Part shown: positions 42,706 to 47,080 of the stretch, one piece after another
How the letters are laid out: every line of letters begins with the position of its first letter
Position numbering within the stretch: the first letter of the stretch is position 1
NCBI GenBank assembly: GCA_014381925.1
Contig: JACNKR010000029.1
Span: 1-47,080, forward strand
Direction of reading: 5' to 3'
Origin: Fidelibacterota bacterium
Lineage (GTDB): Bacteria > Fidelibacterota > Marinisomatia > SCGC-AAA003-L08 > GCA-2689995
Length of the DNA: 47,080 nt
Program-made: the position numbers and the translations under genes
The notes under the pieces: model-generated
Seen by the model: the letters and a program-made list of their open reading frames with translations, nothing else
The model's database searches: none
What the model was told of the DNA's origin: nothing

Positions 42706-43177
42706 CATATCTAAATTGTTTTGTGTGACACAGTGCAATTGCTAATGCATCACTTGCATCATCAGGTATTTTTTTCTCTTTTAATCCCAAAATTATTTGA
42801 ACCATATATTTTACTTGCTCTTTTGTTGCATTTCCATTGCCTGTAACCGATTGTTTTATTTTTCGGGGTGAATATTCATAAACAGGAATTCCAGCTTGCG
42901 CTGCACCTAAAAGTGCCATTCCTCTTGCATGACCCAACATCATCATTGAGCGTACATTTTTTCCAAAGAAACTACCTTCAACAGACATTGCCTTCGGTTG
43001 ATATTCTTTTATTACTGTTTTTAAATCTAAATATATTGTTTTTAATCTTTTTTCTAATGGTTGATCAGCAGTTGTTGAAATTATTCCAAAATCAATTAAT
43101 GAAGGTTGCTCATCATTTATTTTAATTACACCAAACCCCATTTTACTTAATCCTGGATCTATACCCAAAATAATCAA
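42698..43177 (-). CDS. ruvC: Crossover junction endodeoxyribonuclease RuvC
   Basis: Resolves Holliday junctions. 159 residues beginning MIILGIDPGLSKMGFGVI. Catalytic acids are Asp7, Glu67 (VEGSFF), Asp140 and Asp143 (PDDASDALAIA), equivalent to the D-E-D-D set of E. coli RuvC. The start is TTG, 3 nt after the yebC stop, and fits the family N-terminus exactly. Overlaps ruvA; the order yebC-ruvC-ruvA is a widespread arrangement. Confidence 0.95.
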   Translation of the reverse strand: MIILGIDPGLSKMGFGVIKINDEQPSLIDFGIISTTADQPLEKRLKTIYLDLKTVIKEYQPKAMSVEGSFFGKNVRSMMMLGHARGMALLGAAQAGIPVYEYSPRKIKQSVTGNGNATKEQVKYMVQIILGLKEKKIPDDASDALAIALCHTKQFRYDD

Positions 43178-43180
43178 ATT

Positions 43181-43939
43181 TTATAATTCCGATGATATTT
43201 TTTCTAATTCGTCATCATCAATTTCAAAATTAGAATATACTTTTTGAATATCTTCATTTTCTTCTAATAAATCTAATAATTTAAGCAAACTAATTGCATC
43301 GCTACCTGCAATATTTATTTTATTTTGTGGTTCTAATGTCAATTCTCCTGATTCAATTTCAATACCGACAGATTCTAATCCTTTACTTACCTCTCCAAAG
43401 GTTTCTGGAGTTGTAATAATTGTATAATTTAAATCATCATCGGAAGAAAAATCATCAGCACCAAATTCTAATGCTGTTTCAAGTAATTCATTTTCATCTC
43501 TATTTTCTTTGAGTACTGAAATAATTCCCTTTTTCTCAAACATCCAATTAACACAACCGGGTTCGCCTAAATTACCTCCATTCTTAGACATTAAATGTCT
43601 AATCTCTGGTACCGTCCTATTTTTATTATCGGTCATCACTGAAAGTAAAATGGCAACACCACCAGGACCATAACCTTCATAGACATAATCTTCAAATTTC
43701 ATTCCTGGTAAATCACCGGTACCTTTTTTTATTGCTCTTTCAATATTATCTTTTGGCATATTAACAGCTTTTGCCTTTTGTACAGCCAATCGTAATGCTG
43801 GATTCATTTCAATATCATCACCACCTTCTCTTGCTGCCAATGTAATATCTTTTGATACGCGTGTAAATGCGGCACCTCTTTTTGCATCAATTGCCGCTTT
43901 TTTTCGTTTTATTGTTGACCATTTACTGTGACCTGACAT
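43181..43939 (-). CDS. YebC/PmpR-family DNA-binding regulator
   Basis: 252-residue protein with the invariant start MSGHSKWSTIKRKKAAIDAKRG, followed by FTRVSKDITLAAREGG, YEGYGPGGVAIL and NRTVPEIRHLMSKNGGNLGE. These are diagnostic of the YebC family (PmpR-type transcription factor or, in some members, translation factor for proline-rich stretches). AGGAG is 5 nt from ATG. Its place immediately upstream of ruvCA is the common arrangement. The target genes are unknown. Confidence 0.94.
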   Translation of the reverse strand: MSGHSKWSTIKRKKAAIDAKRGAAFTRVSKDITLAAREGGDDIEMNPALRLAVQKAKAVNMPKDNIERAIKKGTGDLPGMKFEDYVYEGYGPGGVAILLSVMTDNKNRTVPEIRHLMSKNGGNLGEPGCVNWMFEKKGIISVLKENRDENELLETALEFGADDFSSDDDLNYTIITTPETFGEVSKGLESVGIEIESGELTLEPQNKINIAGSDAISLLKLLDLLEENEDIQKVYSNFEIDDDELEKISSEL

Positions 43940-43952
43940 ATATCTCCTAAAT

Positions 43953-44717
43953 TTATTTCTTTAATCGATTAACTAAACCACCTAAAATGTGTTGCCCCGG
44001 TTCACTAAACCAAATATCAACAATTTCATTTGTATAGTTTTCTTGATTTTCTGTGATTTTTTGAATTAAATTTTCGCGTAATTTTAATTTTGTTAATCCT
44101 TGTTGATATGATGGTAGTTTTAACCATTCTTGTAATTTAAATTTTGTTACTTCTAAAACATTTTCCAATGGTTGAATTTCATCAATTAAACCAACTTTTA
44201 ATGCTTCATTAGGCGTTGCAAGTTTACCCGTTAATCCAAAAATTTCTGCATTTCTTGTGCCTAAAATATACTGATAAACTCCACCAATTGCTCCAGGAAG
44301 AATTAAACCGACCGCCACTTCATTTAAGCCCATTTTATAATTTCCTTCAGCCATCACTCTATAATCTGTCATTATACTGAGAACGGTTCCACCTGCTGGG
44401 CTATGACCCGTAATTGCACTAAAAATTAATTTTGGGAATGAAAATAATTCGAGTAATAATTTATTAAATTTAGACCAAAATTGAATTAAATCTGTTTTAC
44501 TTTGTGGAAATAATTCTAAAACATCTAATCCTGCTGAAAAAAAACCATTATTACCGGTGAGAATAATTCCATTAATATTATTATTTTTTTTTAATTCGGA
44601 TAAATTTAGAAGCAGATCATCTACCATCTGTTCATTAATTGCATTTACTTTGGGTCTATTTAATTTAAGAATTGCAATATTCCCATCTATTTGTTGAATT
44701 ATTGTACTTTCTACCAC
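43953..44717 (-). CDS. Crotonase-family delta(3),delta(2)-enoyl-CoA isomerase-like protein
   Basis: About 254 residues of the enoyl-CoA hydratase/isomerase superfamily. It has LNRPKVNAIN, the oxyanion-hole segments NGFFSAGLDVLEL and ITGHSPAGGTVLS, and LNEVAVGLILP with a candidate catalytic glutamate. The whole C-terminal half (EALKVGLIDEIQPLENV) resembles mitochondrial ECI1-type isomerases more than hydratases. Those enzymes move double bonds during unsaturated fatty-acid oxidation. I chose GTG at 44717, with AAGGA 4 nt upstream. A TTG at 44771 would add 18 residues unlike the family. First gene of the long minus-strand run. Confidence 0.78.
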   Translation of the reverse strand: MVESTIIQQIDGNIAILKLNRPKVNAINEQMVDDLLLNLSELKKNNNINGIILTGNNGFFSAGLDVLELFPQSKTDLIQFWSKFNKLLLELFSFPKLIFSAITGHSPAGGTVLSIMTDYRVMAEGNYKMGLNEVAVGLILPGAIGGVYQYILGTRNAEIFGLTGKLATPNEALKVGLIDEIQPLENVLEVTKFKLQEWLKLPSYQQGLTKLKLRENLIQKITENQENYTNEIVDIWFSEPGQHILGGLVNRLKK

Positions 44718-44905
44718 TCTTTCCTTTACAGATAAATTGAATTCTAAATCTTGAAATTTGCTACAATACAAACAAGTTAATTTACCAAATGCAACTTATT
44801 CAAGCATAACATTGTAATTTAAAAAGTAATAATAATTTTTTATTACCATACGACAGTATATGACTTATTACTATTTTAACTTAATGTGTTGGTAAATAAT
44901 TAAAC

Positions 44906-44934
44906 CCTGTGGGAAAAAAATCAGATTCCACAGG
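44906..44934 (+). promoter_or_regulatory. Stem-loop in the leader of the AAA+ ATPase gene
   Basis: CCTGTGG (44906-44912) and CCACAGG (44928-44934) are perfect arms, extended by a G-T and an A-T pair. The stem ends about 29 bases before the ATG and before the AAAAGGA ribosome-binding site. No T-run follows, so it is more likely a leader structure or protein-binding site than a terminator. Confidence 0.45.
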
Positions 44935-44963
44935 TCAGGCAATTCAATAAAAAGGAAAACAAA

Positions 44964-46853
44964 ATGGCAAAAACAAATTTATCTTCTCAACTTTTAAAAA
45001 TAGGAAAATCCTTATATCTTTCATTTGAGGATGATATTGATGAACAAGTAAAAATTGAAAAAGTAGATAAAACCTTAAATTCGGTACTTAACAACAAGCA
45101 ACTTATTGATTATCATTTAGAGGAAATTGATATAAAAATATTAAGTTTAATTTGGTATGAACAAATTTCTAAACGAAATAGATTTATTGATCCTGTTCAA
45201 TTATTAGAAAAATTCTATGATAGTGTTCCAATGGCAATAAATAATTTAGGTAAAATAATTGAACTTTGTAAAAAAGGATTACTTTATACTGAAAAGAAAA
45301 AAATAATTAATAATGGGTTTATTTCTTCATTGAGAGATTCAAAGCCAATTGCTTCATTCTATAAATATGGACTTTTAAATAATGATATATCCATAAATCG
45401 TAATTTTATAAAAATGCTTTTAAATGAAGACGAAGATATTAGCCAAGATATGAATAAACCCTATCCCAATAATAAGGAATATTTAAAAGATTGGTTCTCG
45501 TATGTGAATTGCCTAAAAGAATTTTCATATAATGATTTTAATACAAGAAGACTTGATAAATTAATGGATGATTATGTAGCGAAAGATTATGTTGATGCGA
45601 TGCGATGGAAATTAAAATTAGAAAATAGGTCAATAAAAACGAGTAAAACTTTTCCACTTATGGATGTAATTGAAGAATATCAATTAGATGACAATGAAAC
45701 TATTATTTTAGTTTATTTAATTAAAGAAGAAATGGATGGATTAAATGTTGATGTTGATGAAGCAATAAAACTTATTAGTCAAGATCCTCATGAAATGTAT
45801 ATGAATCGACAATATTTAGCAAATGATTCAAAATTAGTACGAAATGGACTCGTTGAGTTAACAGAAAATGTTATGTTTAGAAGTAAAGGTGGAGATATTC
45901 GCGTCTCTCCCGATATTACTAGGCAAGTCATAATGAATACCCCTACGAATGATCAAGAACGATTACATCAAATATTGAAAGGTGAAACTATATTTTCACT
46001 CATGGAGCCACGGCAAACTATGAATGATTTAATTTTACCTTATGAGTTAAAAAAAACAATTAAAACAGGATTATCTCGGTATCATAAAAATATTGATAAA
46101 ACATTGCAAAAATGGGGTTTATATAGTCCTGGATTAGATTTAGCAGGTGAAGTAAAAAAGAATTCAGAACCTGGTTTATTAATGTTATTTCATGGTGCAC
46201 CTGGAACTGGAAAAACATTTGCAGCGGGTGCAATTGCAAAATCATTGGGGAAACAATTATTAATTACCGATATGTCTCGAATACAATCATGCTGGGTGGG
46301 TGAAAGTGAAAAAAATGTTCGAAAATTATTTACAATATTTGAACGAATTGTTCGAAGAACAGAGAATCCACCTGTTTTATTACTCAATGAAGCAGATCAA
46401 TTTTTATCTAGACGAATGACAAAAACAGATTCATCTGTAGATGTAATGTATAATACACTTCAAAATTTATTTTTGGAAGCATTTGAGCAATTAAAAGGAG
46501 TTATGATTGCAACCACAAATTTAAAAGATAATATGGATACTGCTTTTAGTCGACGGTTTCATCTCAAACTTGAATTTCCTACCCCTGCTATAAAGGAGCG
46601 AGAGCGGTTATGGGATTTACATTTACCTTGGACAATCCCTGGTGCGGATGAAATTGACAAAAAATATTTGGCTAAACAATTTCCATTATCTGGTGGACAG
46701 ATTGATATTATTGTAAAAAATAGTGCAACCGAAGCTGCAAGTAGAAAATATAATCAAAGATTAATGACAGAGGATTTAATAAAATATTGTGAAATTGAAA
46801 TCGCATCAATGTTTGATGGTCATAATTGCCAAATTGGTTTTGGGGTGGCTTGA
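44964..46853 (+). CDS. AAA+ ATPase with Asn-Glu Walker B
   Basis: 629 residues. The N-terminal 370 are helical, with no domain I can name (possibly winged-helix parts). The AAA+ module (about 385-600) has Walker A HGAPGTGKT (411-418 core), the pore-loop-like SCWVGESEKNVRKLF and second region LIATTNLKDNMDTAFSRRFHLKLEF with Arg-finger residues. Walker B reads VLLLNEADQF: the usual Asp is Asn475 while Glu476 is kept. The C-terminal helices are CDC48/SpoVK-like. It is likely a remodelling ATPase; the partner is unknown. Single gene with AAAAGGA 8 nt from ATG, divergent from the isomerase gene. Confidence 0.85.
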   Translation: MAKTNLSSQLLKIGKSLYLSFEDDIDEQVKIEKVDKTLNSVLNNKQLIDYHLEEIDIKILSLIWYEQISKRNRFIDPVQLLEKFYDSVPMAINNLGKIIELCKKGLLYTEKKKIINNGFISSLRDSKPIASFYKYGLLNNDISINRNFIKMLLNEDEDISQDMNKPYPNNKEYLKDWFSYVNCLKEFSYNDFNTRRLDKLMDDYVAKDYVDAMRWKLKLENRSIKTSKTFPLMDVIEEYQLDDNETIILVYLIKEEMDGLNVDVDEAIKLISQDPHEMYMNRQYLANDSKLVRNGLVELTENVMFRSKGGDIRVSPDITRQVIMNTPTNDQERLHQILKGETIFSLMEPRQTMNDLILPYELKKTIKTGLSRYHKNIDKTLQKWGLYSPGLDLAGEVKKNSEPGLLMLFHGAPGTGKTFAAGAIAKSLGKQLLITDMSRIQSCWVGESEKNVRKLFTIFERIVRRTENPPVLLLNEADQFLSRRMTKTDSSVDVMYNTLQNLFLEAFEQLKGVMIATTNLKDNMDTAFSRRFHLKLEFPTPAIKERERLWDLHLPWTIPGADEIDKKYLAKQFPLSGGQIDIIVKNSATEAASRKYNQRLMTEDLIKYCEIEIASMFDGHNCQIGFGVA

Positions 46854-46922
46854 TTTTATAGGACGCAGATTTTCAGGGATTAAACAATGATAGCTATAAT
46901 ATTTAATCACATGGTTTTACTT

Positions 46923-46937
46923 CACCTCAAAGAGGTG
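46923..46937. repeat. Short hairpin CACCTC-AAA-GAGGTG
   Basis: Perfect 6-bp stem with a 3-base loop, the first of three hairpins in the tract. All have a core of CTC(C) facing G(G)AG around a 3-base loop. Confidence 0.55.
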
Positions 46938-46945
46938 GCCTATTT

Positions 46946-46973
46946 TGAATTATGAATTATGAGTTATGAATTA
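46946..46973. repeat. Heptamer tandem repeat, four units
   Basis: TGAATTA, TGAATTA, TGAGTTA, TGAATTA in direct succession, one base differing. It has the same 7-base period as the tracts flanking the S23/IVP gene at 32537-32997. Confidence 0.85.
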
Positions 46974-47003
46974 TTAAAATGAACTCTGTAAGAGAGATCT
47001 ATT

Positions 47004-47030
47004 AGTTCGCTCCAATGGAGCTAACTTTTT
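47004..47030 (+). repeat. Hairpin AGTT-c-GCTCC-aat-GGAGC-t-AACT followed by T-run
   Basis: A 9-bp stem with one mismatch and a 3-base loop, then TTTTT. It could serve as a plus-strand terminator for the ATPase transcript, although it lies about 150 bases past the stop. It matches the next hairpin in design. Confidence 0.55.
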
Positions 47031-47052
47031 ATTCGATTTAAATATTACAAAT

Positions 47053-47079
47053 AGTTTACTCCTCTGGAGTATGAAAACT
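47053..47079. repeat. Hairpin AGTTT-ACTCC-tct-GGAGT-atg-AAAACT
   Basis: Core 5-bp stem ACTCC/GGAGT with a 3-base loop, and outer AGTTT/AAACT arms separated by a small bulge. Compared with 47004-47026 the first core pair changes from G-C to A-T on both arms, so pairing is kept. Confidence 0.5.
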
Positions 47080-47080
47080 T

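Larger units (their letters stand above)
46854..47080. other. Gene-free tract with short repeats and hairpins
   Basis: No convincing gene is visible in these 227 bases. They hold GGACGCAGATTTTCAGGGAT near the start, a heptamer tandem repeat and three small hairpins described separately. The tract runs off the window edge. Confidence 0.7.

Noticed and set aside
44964-46853. Contractile injection system ATPase (Afp15-like)
   Set aside because: AAA+ plus helical N-terminus is compatible, but no sheath, tube, baseplate or spike genes are nearby.
1-47080. CRISPR arrays, tRNA or rRNA genes
   Set aside because: No regularly spaced direct repeats with unique spacers and no tRNA T-arm (GGTTCGA-type) in any intergenic gap.

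Overview
The window is strongly AT-rich and gene-dense, with very short or overlapping gene junctions. It has no tRNA, rRNA, CRISPR array or recognisable transposase. Several traits suggest a Bacteroidota-related marine lineage, most likely Candidatus Marinimicrobia (SAR406 / Neomarinimicrobiota). These are two secreted proteins with type IX secretion (T9SS) C-terminal sorting domains (PNPFN...SGIY...KKI), a PorD/DUF4835-like protein, a secreted protein ending in a dockerin-like module, the KorAB-type 2-oxoacid:ferredoxin oxidoreductase, and frequent TTG starts. The lineage is inferred from protein style, not from a marker-gene tree.

Layout. (1) 1-6972, minus strand: korA-korB-CBS protein-fumC-PBP1A, a TCA-cycle/ferredoxin module that runs into a cell-wall synthase. 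(2) 7106-12473, minus: yqeY-cvpA-mutS2-LptF/G-type permease-gamma carbonic anhydrase family protein. A lone plus-strand hotdog thioesterase follows at 12601. (3) 13050-16244, minus: PorD-like protein, EnvC-like LytM protein and DNA polymerase III delta-prime, all overlapping. They lie behind a strong minus-strand terminator hairpin that may end a small RNA or act as an attenuator. (4) 16531-22664, plus: RND/MMPL exporter, LolA-like protein, T9SS-sorted arylsulfotransferase-fold protein and T9SS-sorted leucine-rich-repeat protein. (5) 22666-25154, minus: FabH-like ketosynthase and a dockerin-bearing arylsulfotransferase-fold protein. (6) 25326-28583, plus: PAPS-type sulfotransferase, START-domain protein and outer-membrane beta-barrel. 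(7) 28794-44717, minus: sixteen genes head to tail. The upstream ones are housekeeping (enoyl-CoA isomerase, yebC, ruvC, ruvA, gcvT, ftsK, lolA-like) and the downstream ones are a surface-polysaccharide set (flippase-like protein, ugd, PHP phosphatase, galE, WbpE-like aminotransferase, UDP-xylose synthase, SLBB protein, Wzc-like kinase). A small four-helix-bundle (S23/IVP) gene flanked by heptamer repeats is inserted in that set. (8) 44964-46853, plus: an AAA+ ATPase with an Asn in the Walker B motif. Then 46854-47080 is a gene-free tract of heptamer repeats and short hairpins.

How it fits together. Regions 4-6 are the best candidate for an undescribed system. They combine a ketosynthase, a cytosolic PAPS sulfotransferase, a START lipid-binding protein, an RND/MMPL exporter with a periplasmic LolA-like partner, an outer-membrane barrel and two secreted arylsulfotransferase-fold proteins. 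Together they could make, sulfate and carry a lipid across the envelope. This is inference from gene content; no product can be named. Region 7 supplies UDP-glucuronate and UDP-xylose and the Wzc/PHP phosphatase control pair of a capsule or exopolysaccharide pathway, but has no glycosyltransferase or polymerase.
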